Of a stretch of DNA of 64,000 nt, positions 1 to 9,585 are shown piece after piece. Below the pieces are notes generated by a model. That model saw only the letters and a program-made list of their open reading frames with translations, was not told the origin of the DNA and did not search any database. Origin of the DNA: Halobaculum sp. MBLA0147 (GTDB taxonomy: Archaea; Halobacteriota; Halobacteria; Halobacteriales; Haloferacaceae); NCBI RefSeq assembly GCF_041361345.1, contig NZ_JBGKAD010000001.1, positions 2,790,001 to 2,854,000 on the forward strand, read 5' to 3'. Position 1 is the first letter of the stretch; each line of letters begins with the position of its first letter. Both the position numbers and the translations under genes were made by a program.

Positions 1-41
1 GAGGGGTGCGAGTGTGAGAGACACGGGTACGGAGACGAGGG

Positions 42-218
42 TCACAGCGTAGCCAACACGAAGACGAGGACGGTCCCGAGCACGCCCGCGACGACGAACA
101 GCGCGTTCTCGAGGTCGACGGACTCCGGTTCGATCGGCTCGCGACGAGGTTCGTCCGGGTCCGCGTCCTCGCCGACCTCGTCGACCTCGAACTGCCACTC
201 GCTGGTGTCCTCGGCCAT
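42..218 (-). CDS. Small acidic single-TM membrane protein
   Basis: The 58-residue product starts at ATG 218. Its N-terminal ~35 residues are highly acidic (DEVGEDADPDEPRREP). A single hydrophobic helix follows (residues about 40-58, LFVVAGVLGTVLVFVLATL) and runs to the stop, so the protein is probably a tail-anchored cytoplasmic-side protein. It resembles the small haloarchaeal family I know as DUF7312, but I could not check this. No function is known to me. The neighbouring RNA-modification genes lie on the same strand about 130 bases upstream. Confidence 0.7.
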   Translation of the reverse strand: MAEDTSEWQFEVDEVGEDADPDEPRREPIEPESVDLENALFVVAGVLGTVLVFVLATL

Positions 219-346
219 ACGCCACGCTTGGGTGTCCCCGGGTAAATCGGTGACGGGTGCGCGACTCGTGACCGCTCCCCGACCGCCGGTCGGGCGTCGC
301 GGTCGCCCGGCGACCGAGAGACGTCTCGCCACTCCCCGGTCGCCGG

Positions 347-880
347 TCACCCGTCGAGTTCGCCCAACTCGTCGCGGCGGCCCTTCGGGATGCGTGAGCG
401 AAGTTCCCCGTAGAGGTACAGGCCGACGCCGATGGGCTCCACCTCGCCGGCGACGCGGTGGGCGGCGATCAGGTACCCCCAGTCGCCCTCCCACCGCGGG
501 AGGTCCTGGTCGTGGCCGGCGGCGAACGCCGTCGCCTCGCCGCCGGACAACTCGACCACGTTCCGGTCCGCCGCGCGCCCGAACCGCTGGGCGGCGTCCG
601 TCGTCGGCTTCCAGTGTTCCTGGCGCGCGTGGAGGAACGTGATCCCGACCGCCTCCACGTCGACCGGGTCCGGCACGTCGCCCGCGAACGCCCAGATCTT
701 CCCGTTGCCCTTCTCCCAGAAGCTGTGGCCGTCGAACGTCTCCGCGGGCACCCCGAACCGCTCGGTCCACCACTCGATCACCTCCCTTCGGGTCGGCCGA
801 CCCGGGACGCGCCGCTCGTCGGCCGTCGCCGGCAGCCTGTCGAACACCTGGCCGTCGTTCTCAGGCGGGCTCTCGGTCAC
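347..880 (-). CDS. PUA-like RNA-binding partner of the RNA methyltransferase
   Basis: This 177-residue protein starts at a GTG inside the stop of the upstream RsmB/NOP2-type methyltransferase gene (GTGA overlap at 877-880), so the two are probably translated together. The C-terminal pattern (GYLIAAHRVAGEVEPIG...PKGRRDEL) resembles the PUA-like tail that follows the catalytic domain in RsmF-type m5C methyltransferases. The N-terminal part carries a WTERFGVP...FWEKGNGKIWAF segment. I infer it supplies RNA binding to the methyltransferase. It may correspond to the haloarchaeal family DUF7122; this is not verified. Confidence 0.75.
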   Translation of the reverse strand: MTESPPENDGQVFDRLPATADERRVPGRPTRREVIEWWTERFGVPAETFDGHSFWEKGNGKIWAFAGDVPDPVDVEAVGITFLHARQEHWKPTTDAAQRFGRAADRNVVELSGGEATAFAAGHDQDLPRWEGDWGYLIAAHRVAGEVEPIGVGLYLYGELRSRIPKGRRDELGELDG

Positions 881-1785
881 GCGCCCACCTCCAGTCGCGC
901 GACGTAGAAGCCGCCGGTGTCGTTCAGGTGCGGGTAGACGCGGTGGGTCCGCTCGACGGCGGAGTCGAACGACTCGCCCTCCCACTCGGTGACGCCCGGA
1001 CGCGTCTCCAGCGGTGCGTCCCAGTCGACGACGCGGCAGTCCTCCGTCGCCAGCGCGTGGTCGACGACCGCCTCGTTCTCCTCGGGTGCGAACGTGCAGG
1101 TGGCGTAGACGACGGTGCCGCCCGGTTCCGTCGCCTGGATCGCGCGTCGCAAGATCCCCTTCTGGACCTCGGCGATCTCGCGGACGTGACCGAGCGTCCA
1201 CTCCTCGTGAGCGTCGGGGTTCTTGCGGATCGTCCCCTCGCAGGAACACGGCGCGTCGACGAGGGCGGCGTCGAACGCGTCGAACGCGAACGGCTTCAGC
1301 GAGTAGTTGCGGGCGTCCGTGTTCGTCACGACGGTGTTGGTGATCCCGAGCCGTTCGGCGTTGTGCCGCAACGCCGACAGCCGTCCGAGGTTGGAGTCGT
1401 TCGCCACGAGTGTGCCGCGATCGTCCATCAGCTGTGCGAGGTGGCTCGTCTTGCTCCCCGGCGCGGCGCAGGCGTCCCAGACGACCTGGCCCGGCTCCGG
1501 GTCGAGCGCGAGCGCCGGCAGCGCCGAGACCTCCTCTTGGCCGTGAGTCCAGCCGTGGAAGTACGGCCAGTTCGTCCCCGGCGAGCCGTCGGGTAAGACG
1601 AGCAGATCCTCGTGCCAGTCGACGCGCTCGTAGGCGACACCCTCCGTCTCGAACGCCTCGATCACGCGGTCCGGCGTCGCCGCCAACCGATTCACGCGGA
1701 CGACCTGCGGGAGCGGGCGGTCACACGCCGCCCGGAACGCCACCTCGTCGTCCACGAGGTCGGCGTACCGATCCAGTGGAGTCAC
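877..1785 (-). CDS. RsmB/NOP family RNA (cytosine-5) methyltransferase
   Basis: This 302-residue class I SAM-dependent methyltransferase of the NOL1/NOP2/Sun family has its SAM-binding motif I at residues 104-112 (DACAAPGSK). Motif IV is at 177-184 (DAPCSCEG) and motif VI is ATCTF at 228-232. The two cysteines needed for m5C chemistry are C180 and C230. It methylates a cytosine in tRNA or rRNA; the sequence does not say which. The start is GTG 1785. It is shorter than bacterial RsmF because the PUA-like C-terminal domain is encoded by the next, overlapping gene. Confidence 0.93.
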   Translation of the reverse strand: MTPLDRYADLVDDEVAFRAACDRPLPQVVRVNRLAATPDRVIEAFETEGVAYERVDWHEDLLVLPDGSPGTNWPYFHGWTHGQEEVSALPALALDPEPGQVVWDACAAPGSKTSHLAQLMDDRGTLVANDSNLGRLSALRHNAERLGITNTVVTNTDARNYSLKPFAFDAFDAALVDAPCSCEGTIRKNPDAHEEWTLGHVREIAEVQKGILRRAIQATEPGGTVVYATCTFAPEENEAVVDHALATEDCRVVDWDAPLETRPGVTEWEGESFDSAVERTHRVYPHLNDTGGFYVARLEVGA

Positions 1786-1853
1786 GGCGGCGCTTCGCGG
1801 CCGGCTCGTTTGGGGGTTTCGGAGCGGGCCTCGTCAGTGACGAATTAGTTAAG

Positions 1854-1859
1854 TTTATT
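1854..1859 (+). promoter_or_regulatory. TATA box of the four-TM protein gene
   Basis: An AT-rich stretch (ttagttaagtttattg, 1845-1860) sits in otherwise GC-rich DNA. Its tttatt core lies 26-31 bases before GTG 1885, the spacing expected for a leaderless haloarchaeal transcript. This decides the start in favour of GTG 1885 over the upstream TTG at 1858. Confidence 0.6.
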
Positions 1860-1884
1860 GAATGCGATCTGCGCCACCACTAGT

Positions 1885-2604
1885 GTGCCGGACGACGCAC
1901 CAGATCTACTGGTTCGCGCCTTGGGGTCACTGGGATACGAGACTGGAGACACGACGACAACGGTGGAAGTCGAGATCGTTGATCGGACTGTTCCGAAGGA
2001 AGACTCTGACTGTGTCGAACGTGTACTGAACGATGAGTGCCGAACCGTGATCGACCATCAGGTCGAGAAACTTCGCGACATCGACGACGTTGCTGCGAGG
2101 ACGGTACGAATCACAGTACTCGTCTTAGCCGGCATCCTGGGCACGATCTCACTTGGCGAGAGTTCGGGTGTCTCACTCACCAGTCCGTTGACTCTCTGGG
2201 GCGGTTCGTACCTGCTGTTCTCGATTCTCGCGGGAATGTACACCTACAACGTCTCCGACTCGTACCTCGGTCCTGGCCGCCGAACAATCGAAAAGTGGGG
2301 TACTCACGACTCCGAGTCGGAGCTCCACGACGTGGCGCACCGTGCGTACGCGGAGTGGATTGAGGAGATGGAGATACTGGCGGCGGTCAACGGGATCGCT
2401 CTTGACGTGACACAGTTGAGTCTCGGTCTGGGTTTGTCGTACACCTTTGTCTCGATATTCGTCCAGACAACGGAGAAGAATCAGTACACACCGGTCAGGA
2501 CGCTGATCGTCGAAACACAGGGGAGCCTCTGGCACGGTCTTCCACTGGTACTACTCGTCGGGTCCGTGGTCACACTGTTCGCGTACTCACTGTGGCGATT
2601 CTAG
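1885..2604 (+). CDS. Unrecognised four-TM membrane protein, low G+C
   Basis: The 239-residue product has an N-terminal soluble region of about 75 residues. A TM pair follows (TVLVLAGILGTISL and YLLFSILAGMYTY), then a polar helical stretch (SELHDVAHRAYAEWIEEME), then two more hydrophobic segments ending in VVTLFAYSLWRF. I do not recognise the family. The layout of two TM helices, a cytoplasmic helix and two TM helices is seen in sensor-like membrane proteins. G+C is far below its neighbours: I count 31 of 60 in 1981-2040. It stands alone between core genes, so recent transfer is likely. The start was chosen from TATA spacing. Confidence 0.75.
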   Translation: MPDDAPDLLVRALGSLGYETGDTTTTVEVEIVDRTVPKEDSDCVERVLNDECRTVIDHQVEKLRDIDDVAARTVRITVLVLAGILGTISLGESSGVSLTSPLTLWGGSYLLFSILAGMYTYNVSDSYLGPGRRTIEKWGTHDSESELHDVAHRAYAEWIEEMEILAAVNGIALDVTQLSLGLGLSYTFVSIFVQTTEKNQYTPVRTLIVETQGSLWHGLPLVLLVGSVVTLFAYSLWRF

Positions 2605-2678
2605 CACGTGTGCCGGGGCATCAGATCGGTGGTGTTCCCACACGCTTTTATTTCTCCACGCACAATTGTGACACAGGC

Positions 2679-2786
2679 ATGGATGACGAAGGACCTCCAG
2701 AGGCTGCACGTGGCTACAGTGGCGGGTTGAGTGCAGTTCGGCGGCTCGTCCGGGACTTCCGTGAGCGGTACGACGCCGACGACTGA
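2679..2786 (+). CDS. 35-residue basic/acidic microprotein
   Basis: A very short ORF starts at ATG 2679, 26-34 bases after a clear TATA-like box (cttttattt at 2645-2653), as for a leaderless mRNA. The product is hydrophilic and ends in LSAVRRLVRDFRERYDADD, which would form an amphipathic, charged helix. I see no cysteines or TM segment. It follows the low-G+C membrane protein gene by 75 bases and precedes the exonuclease gene. The promoter placement is the main argument that it is real. Function unknown. Confidence 0.5.
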   Translation: MDDEGPPEAARGYSGGLSAVRRLVRDFRERYDADD

Positions 2787-2887
2787 GTCTCCCGACGCCG
2801 TCACCGACTCCGAACGGTTTAGGTACACTCCTCTCTCAGTTTGGGTACGACCGTCTACCACCGTCGGTGGCAGACAGTTCACAGATC

Positions 2888-3667
2888 ATGCGCGTCGAGA
2901 ACAGTTTCGTACCGGTCGAGGGTGTCGGGGAGAAGACGGAGCGTCGCCTGTGGGAGGCGGGGGTCACGGAGTGGCACGACTACGCCGGGCAGCGGCCCAG
3001 GGGCGTCGGGGCGACGACGGCGAGTCGGATCGAGTCGTACGTCGACGAGGCGCTCGACCGGCTGGCAGACGACGACGCGTCGTACTTCGACCGGACGTTC
3101 CCCGGGAGCCACCGGTGGCGCCTGTACGAGTCGTTCCGCGAGGACGTGTGTTTCTTCGACATCGAGACGACGGGACTCTCGGAGGTGCGCGACGACGTGA
3201 CGACGGTGACGTTCCACCGCGGCGACGAGACGACGACCCTCGTCCACGGGCGCGACCTCACGCGCGAGGCGATCCGCGAGCAGTTCGACGAGGCCGCGCT
3301 GCTGTGTACGTTCAACGGCGGCCGGTTCGACGTACCGTTCCTGGAGACGAGCTTCGACCTGGACGTGACGACGCCACACCTCGACCTGATGCACGTCTGC
3401 CGCCGACTCGACCTGACGGGCGGACTCAAGCCCATCGAGCGGGAGTTGGGGATCGACCGCGACGGGCCGGACATCTCCGGACGCGACGCGGTCCGTCTGT
3501 GGCGCGAGTACGAGGCCGGCGACGAGACGGCGCTCGACCGGCTGGTGTCGTACAACCGCGACGACACGGTGAACCTGCGACGACTCGCGGACGTCGTCTG
3601 TCGTCGGCTCCACCGGCGGACGCCGCTGGACGACGACGTGTCGCTGTTGACCGACGTGGACGTGTAG
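2888..3667 (+). CDS. HhH-containing RNase H-fold 3'-5' exonuclease (YprB-like)
   Basis: This 259-residue protein has an N-terminal helix-hairpin-helix DNA-binding segment (GVGEKTERRLWEAGVTEWHDY, about residues 12-32). A DnaQ-like exonuclease domain follows. Its metal-binding acidic motifs are visible: DIETTGL (91-97), FNGGRFDVPFL (142-152) and YNRDD (222-226). It should remove nucleotides from nucleic acid ends in the cytoplasm; the substrate is not evident. ATG 2888 is preferred over upstream in-frame options because the HhH region begins shortly after it. A ttta-containing box lies about 70 bases upstream. Confidence 0.85.
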   Translation: MRVENSFVPVEGVGEKTERRLWEAGVTEWHDYAGQRPRGVGATTASRIESYVDEALDRLADDDASYFDRTFPGSHRWRLYESFREDVCFFDIETTGLSEVRDDVTTVTFHRGDETTTLVHGRDLTREAIREQFDEAALLCTFNGGRFDVPFLETSFDLDVTTPHLDLMHVCRRLDLTGGLKPIERELGIDRDGPDISGRDAVRLWREYEAGDETALDRLVSYNRDDTVNLRRLADVVCRRLHRRTPLDDDVSLLTDVDV

Positions 3668-3776
3668 CGGCGGTCGACTCGGGGTAGCCGTCCCAGCCGC
3701 TCCCGACCGAATCGGTCCGCGCACGCGACCTCGGGAAGGTGAAGCCTTTTGCCGACGGGGACGCACCCACCGGCGT

Positions 3777-4160
3777 ATGAACCACCCAGCGGGACGCCCG
3801 GCTGCCGGAGCGGCCGCCGAGACCGCGGAGGCGGACGACGAGACCGCCGACACGGCGACGGAGACGGACGGCGCGAGCGAGGGGACGGAGGCGGCCGCCG
3901 AGGAGACGGACGACGCCGACGAGACGACGCCGGCGGAGTCCGACGAGGCGGCGACGGGGGAGACGGACGCCGAGGAGGAGTCCGGGACGGACACCGCGCC
4001 GGAGGTCGAACTGAGCGTCTACCAGGTGTCCGTCCGTGTCACGGGCAGCAGCGACGACGACCTCGACACCGTCGAGGAGTCGGCCCGTGGACTCGTCGAC
4101 CACCTCGTCGACCGCGCTGTCGAACTCGAAGACGAACCCGACGGTCGTGGACTCGGGTGA
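3777..4160 (+). CDS. Acidic protein with small C-terminal haloarchaeal domain
   Basis: The product has 127 residues. Residues 1-78 are low complexity, almost all D, E, A and T, and presumably disordered. Residues 79-127 (ELSVYQVSVRVTGSSDDDLD onward) look folded, with alternating hydrophobics and an amphipathic helix (ESARGLVDHLVDRAVELED). ATG 3777 lies 26-32 bases after a cctttt box. I believe related short proteins occur across haloarchaea (possibly DUF7389), but no function is known to me. It is not clearly co-transcribed with a neighbour. Confidence 0.7.
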   Translation: MNHPAGRPAAGAAAETAEADDETADTATETDGASEGTEAAAEETDDADETTPAESDEAATGETDAEEESGTDTAPEVELSVYQVSVRVTGSSDDDLDTVEESARGLVDHLVDRAVELEDEPDGRGLG

Positions 4161-4297
4161 CGACGAGCGGGTGTCGTCACCGGGCTGTGGGCGCCACCCC
4201 CTTCGACCGATCGGCGTCCACACGCCGTCGGCTGTGAGGATCTCCCACGCTTTAGGCGAACCTAAACACTCAAGTACGGGCGTCGGTACCGGCCGGT

Positions 4298-5050
4298 ATG
4301 GACGGTACGAACGCGCAGACGGGGGAATCGGCGGCAGGCGCCGCGTCGGGGGGATCGCCGGCGGGTGACGACGAGTACACGTTCGACGACCTCGCGGTCG
4401 TGATGGGGGCGTACAACGAGGAGGAGGCCATCGGCGCGGTGCTGGACGACGTGGCCGCGGTGACGGACGACCGCGCCGAGGTCGTCGTCGTCGACTCCTC
4501 GACGGATCGGACGCCGGAGATCGCCCGCGAGAAGGGGGCGACGGTGATCGAACAGCCGCCGCGCGGCTACGGCGAGGCGGTCCGCGAGGCGGTGCTCGCG
4601 CCGGATCGGCCGGTCGTCGTGACCACGGACTGTGACGACACGTACCCGATGGAGGCGCTGCCAGAGTTCTTGGACCGGATCAACCAGGGGTACGACGTGG
4701 TGTCGGGCGACCGGATCTACCACGGTGCGGAGGCGATGCCGGCGTTCAACCGCCTCGGCAACGTCGCGTTCGCGCTGTTGTCGTCGCTGTTGTTGGGCGA
4801 GCGCGTCCACGACGTGACCACCGGGATGCGGGCGTACCGCCGCGAGCTGCTCCACGAGATCGAGTGGACGGAGAACACCGGGCTGTCGGCGGAACTGTTG
4901 CTCCGCCCGGTCGCCCGGGGGTACGACGTGATCGAGGAGCCGATCGCCTACCGCGAGCGTGCCGGCGAGACGACGTTGGACCCACTGGCCGGCGGTGCCG
5001 CTATCGCGAAGTCGATCCTCCGCGTCGGCTACGAGGAACGCTTCGAGTAG
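4298..5050 (+). CDS. Family 2 glycosyltransferase, dolichyl-phosphate hexose synthase type
   Basis: This 250-residue GT-A fold enzyme has a nucleotide-sugar binding start (VVMGAYNEEEAIGAVLDDV) at about residues 33-51. A VVVDSSTDRT segment follows, and the metal-site motif is TTDCDDTYP at about 109-117. It lacks the C-terminal TM helices of some Dpm1 relatives. By family it moves a sugar from NDP-sugar to dolichyl phosphate for N-glycosylation on the cytoplasmic face. The first 30 residues are a Gly/Ala/Ser-rich extension. A ctaaac box lies about 31-36 bases before ATG 4298. The acceptor and sugar cannot be read from sequence. Confidence 0.85.
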   Translation: MDGTNAQTGESAAGAASGGSPAGDDEYTFDDLAVVMGAYNEEEAIGAVLDDVAAVTDDRAEVVVVDSSTDRTPEIAREKGATVIEQPPRGYGEAVREAVLAPDRPVVVTTDCDDTYPMEALPEFLDRINQGYDVVSGDRIYHGAEAMPAFNRLGNVAFALLSSLLLGERVHDVTTGMRAYRRELLHEIEWTENTGLSAELLLRPVARGYDVIEEPIAYRERAGETTLDPLAGGAAIAKSILRVGYEERFE

Positions 5051-5163
5051 CGAGGCTCCGGCGGGTCGGTGGACGGAGTCGGCGTGGGTGGTGCCGTGGG
5101 ACGACGTCTGAGGGTGTCGTCGTACTATCTCAGTCGCACGTGCGGCACGAGTGGAGTGACGGT

Positions 5164-5358
5164 TCAGAGGATGTCGCCGATCCGACGCGGTTCCGACGAG
5201 AAGTCCGGGTCCTCCTCGACCATCCGGAGCACGTCGTGGTCGGTCGCGTCGACGTAGCGTTGCTGTGTCGCCTCCTCGACGAGTTCCTTCTCCAGTCGGA
5301 ACTCCGTCCCCTCGTACTCTACGTCCACGCCGTCTTCGTCGAAACTGAGCGCAGTCAC
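5164..5358 (-). CDS. DUF5800-like small acidic protein
   Basis: The 64-residue cytoplasmic protein begins MTALSFDEDGVDVEYEGTEF and ends EPRRIGDIL. I recognise this pattern from a conserved haloarchaeal family of similar length (DUF5800). There are no cysteines or membrane segments. It lies directly downstream of cysS on the same strand (gap 90 bases) and may be co-transcribed. No biochemical function is known to me. Confidence 0.85.
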   Translation of the reverse strand: MTALSFDEDGVDVEYEGTEFRLEKELVEEATQQRYVDATDHDVLRMVEEDPDFSSEPRRIGDIL

Positions 5359-5448
5359 ACCACGTCGTTCGTGGAGCAGTCTGAAGTGTGGCTCGGTCGG
5401 GGGGAGCCGCGGGCAGCCACCGGGTGACCGAACGTGCCACCGAGGCCG

Positions 5449-7059
<1,611 letters not shown>

Positions 7060-7195
7060 CGGGCGACGGGTCGGTGCGCCGCCGAGTAAAACCCCCCGGA
7101 GTCGACACGTCTCCGGGGGCCGTCTCCGCGGTCTGCGGAACTGTCGCCGTCGCCGACGAGTGGCTGCGACGCTGGGAGACTACGCGAACACGGTC

Positions 7196-7801
7196 TCACT
7201 CGAACACGCCCTCGACGACTCGCAGTGCGTCGGCACCGGCGCGCCGTGGCACGGCGACCAGCAGTGCGTCGGTGGTGACGGCCGCCGCCACGAGGTCGAT
7301 GTCGGCGGTGCGGAGGCGCCCCACCACTCGCTCGACCGCCGACGGCGCCACGTCGCCGGTCGCCAGGACGGCCGCGAGGTCGCCACGCCGCTGTCCAGTC
7401 GCCGCGGCGTCGACCAGTCTCCTCCCGCCGACCACGAGCAGTGGTTCGGGGGTGTCGTCGGACGCCACCGTCGTGTCGTCGAGACTACCGTCGTTCCCCT
7501 CGGACACCGTCGTGTCGTCGGGACTACCGTCGTTCCCCTCGGACGCCGCCGTAGTGTCGCCGCTCTCGTCCGCCCCGACGACGACGAGGTCGCGGTGGAG
7601 TCGCGCCCGTGCCTCGCCCGCGTCGCCCGGTGGCGACAGTTCCTCGGCGTACCGCCGGAGTGCGGCCGTCACGGCCTCCTGGCCGGCGTCGACCTCGAGT
7701 GTCGCCGCCGCCGCGGCGTAGTTGACCACCCCTGCCGCCAGCGCGTCGTGGAGGAACGGCCGCGCCCGGACCGCCTCGCGTGTGCGTTCCGCGACTGTCA
7801 C
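7196..7801 (-). CDS. Conserved haloarchaeal protein with repeated acidic linker
   Basis: This 201-residue protein starts at GTG 7801. The N-terminal domain (TREAVRARPFLHDALAAGVV, then AAAATLEVDAGQEAVTAALRRY) resembles a family seen upstream of cysS in haloarchaea that I believe is DUF7523. The C-terminal half (LVVGGRRLVDAAATGQ to the end) resembles a small alpha/beta, possibly ACT-like, domain. Between them is a linker of near-identical 13-residue units (SEGNDGS-DDTTV), encoded by a 39-bp direct repeat. Function unknown. It is on the same strand as cysS, 136 bases upstream. Confidence 0.75.
   Translation of the reverse strand: MTVAERTREAVRARPFLHDALAAGVVNYAAAAATLEVDAGQEAVTAALRRYAEELSPPGDAGEARARLHRDLVVVGADESGDTTAASEGNDGSPDDTTVSEGNDGSLDDTTVASDDTPEPLLVVGGRRLVDAAATGQRRGDLAAVLATGDVAPSAVERVVGRLRTADIDLVAAAVTTDALLVAVPRRAGADALRVVEGVFE
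7470..7547. repeat. 39-bp in-frame direct repeat, two copies
   Basis: The block containing actaccgtcgttcccctcg recurs at 7484 and 7523, a period of 39. The unit length keeps the reading frame and yields two 13-residue acidic linker units in the gene that spans it. Confidence 0.9.
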
Positions 7802-7997
7802 GGTCGGTAGAGGCGTGCGGGTGAGCAAAGACCTACCGGAGCCGACGCGAGCCTGGGGAGGCGACGGGCGTCGTCCACGCTCGAGCACCCGGATGGGCCG
7901 ACGACGGATCGACACGGGAGAGGGAACGTATCACACTCCGGACAGAACCCGGGTTCAGTAACCGACACGACAGAAATACCATTCAGCTTACACTTAC

Positions 7998-8480
7998 GTG
8001 GGTGGCGTGCCAGTGTTCACTCGCATGTCGCACAGACAGTCCCCGCAGACGACACGGCTCTCCACCCGGACCGGGCAGACGACCCGTACTGCAGTCCCCG
8101 CCCCGCAGACGACACGGCCCTCCACCGCCTCGCAGACGACACGGCCCTCCACCGCCCCGCAGACGACACGGCCCTCCACCGCCCCGCAGACGACACGGCC
8201 CTCCACCGACGCTTCACGGGCGACGGCGACGTGGCGAGCGGACTCCCTCCGCGTCGACTCGCCGACGGACGTGTCGACGCGTGCGGTGGCGATCGCCGGG
8301 GTCCTCGCGGTCGGGGTCGCGGCAGCCGTCGCGGCGCCGCTCCCGACGGCGACGGCGCTGCTCGGACTCCTCGTCGGGACGCTCGTCGCTCGGCGCGACG
8401 AGATCGAGGCGAGAGTCCGAGCGATCGCTCGCACGCGGACTGACGACCCCATCGACGCTCCGGCGGGACTCGACGTGTGA
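7998..8480 (+). CDS. Putative two-helix membrane protein with Thr/Pro/Arg repeat region
   Basis: From GTG 7998 the product has 160 residues; ATG 8025 is an alternative. The first half consists of 9-residue units (QTTRPSTAP type) rich in Thr, Pro and Arg, unusually basic for a haloarchaeon. The second half has a hydrophobic hairpin (VAIAGVLAVGVAAAVAAPLP and TALLGLLVGTLVA) followed by RRDEIEARVRAIARTR. Only the second half looks like a normal protein. The repeat part might be a non-coding minisatellite read in frame, with the true start at GTG about 8287. An aaatac box at 7974 supports a start near 7998. Confidence 0.45.
   Translation: MGGVPVFTRMSHRQSPQTTRLSTRTGQTTRTAVPAPQTTRPSTASQTTRPSTAPQTTRPSTAPQTTRPSTDASRATATWRADSLRVDSPTDVSTRAVAIAGVLAVGVAAAVAAPLPTATALLGLLVGTLVARRDEIEARVRAIARTRTDDPIDAPAGLDV
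8105..8212. repeat. 27-bp tandem repeat, four copies
   Basis: Copies of gcagacgacacggccctcca begin at 8105, 8132, 8159 and 8186. A related single copy begins at 8045. The period of 27 keeps one frame open and gives a 9-residue repeat in the overlapping putative CDS. Confidence 0.92.
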
Positions 8481-8568
8481 CCGAACCGCCCGCCGTCGTC
8501 GACCCGACGATTCCCGGACAGTCGGCCGCTCCGAAGCCCTCAAGACTCGTCCGGCCCTGCTCGTGTGT

Positions 8569-9585
8569 ATGACACAAGCGCTCGTGTTGGTCGCACACGG
8601 CTCTCACCTCAACCCCGACTCGAGCACGCCGACGTACGAGCACGCGGACACGATCCGCGAGACGGGCGTGTTCGACGAGGTGGCGACCGGCTTCTGGAAG
8701 GAGGAGCCGAGTCTCCGGGAGGTGCTCCGCACCGTCGAGAGCGACGAGGTGTACGTCGTCCCGCTGTTCGTCTCGGAGGGGTACTTCACCGAGCAGGTGA
8801 TCCCTCGCGAACTCCGCCTGGACGGCTGGGACGTGGCCGACTGGGAGTCGGACGGGATCAGTGCCGACGTGGCAACCTACACCGCGACGGACACCGGCCA
8901 GACGGTCCACTACTGTGGCCCGGTCGGCACCCACCGCACGATGACGGACGTGATCGTCCGCCGCGCCGAGACGGTGACCGGCGACCCGGACGTGGGCGAG
9001 GGGTTCGGACTCGCGGTCGTCGGCCACGGCACCGAACGCAACGAGAACTCCGCGAAGGCGATCCAGTACCACGCCGACCGCGTCCGGGAGTTGGACCGCT
9101 TCGACGAGGTGCGGGACCTCTACATGGACGAGGACCCCGAGGTCGACGACGTGGCGGAGTTCTTCGAGACGGACGACGTGGTGCTCGTGCCACTGTTCAT
9201 CGCCGACGGCTACCACACGGAGGAGGACATCCCCGAGGACGTGGGGCTCACGGACGACTACCGCGAGGGGTACGACGTGCCGGCGACCGTCGGCGGGCGT
9301 CGGATCTGGTACGCCGGTGCCGTCGGGACGGAGCCGCTGTTGGCCGACGTGGCACTCGAACGCGCCGCCGACGCCGGTGCCGACGTGGGTGACGCCGTCG
9401 CCGACGTCCGCGAGGCGACACGCGTCGTGGAGGCGGCCGCGGACGACGAACCGGCCGCAGGGGACGACGGTGAGGCGGTCACGGAGAGTGACGACGGCGA
9501 GGCGGTCGCCGACGGCGGTCGCCCGACGGCTGCGGCAGCCGGCACCGAGCGAGACGACACCACGGCCGAGGAGGCGGGCGAGTAG
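8569..9585 (+). CDS. cbiX: Two-domain CbiX sirohydrochlorin cobaltochelatase
   Basis: This 338-residue class II chelatase inserts a divalent metal (cobalt for cobalamin, possibly iron or nickel) into sirohydrochlorin. It has two tandem CbiX domains, each with a metal-binding histidine in an HG motif: LVAHGSH at 7-13 and VVGHGTE at about 150-156. The last ~60 residues are an acidic disordered tail (about 280-338), absent from short archaeal CbiX. The stop TAG is immediately followed by the ATG of the DR2241-type gene, so both are surely one transcript. Other cobalamin genes are not in the window. Confidence 0.93.
   Translation: MTQALVLVAHGSHLNPDSSTPTYEHADTIRETGVFDEVATGFWKEEPSLREVLRTVESDEVYVVPLFVSEGYFTEQVIPRELRLDGWDVADWESDGISADVATYTATDTGQTVHYCGPVGTHRTMTDVIVRRAETVTGDPDVGEGFGLAVVGHGTERNENSAKAIQYHADRVRELDRFDEVRDLYMDEDPEVDDVAEFFETDDVVLVPLFIADGYHTEEDIPEDVGLTDDYREGYDVPATVGGRRIWYAGAVGTEPLLADVALERAADAGADVGDAVADVREATRVVEAAADDEPAAGDDGEAVTESDDGEAVADGGRPTAAAAGTERDDTTAEEAGE

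Noticed and set aside
8105-8212. CRISPR-like array
   Set aside because: Copies are directly adjacent with no spacers, and no cas genes are present.
8002-9585. 527-codon version of CbiX with a basic N-terminal extension
   Set aside because: The extension is the repeat region in another frame. ATG 8569 starts exactly at the conserved CbiX N-terminus.
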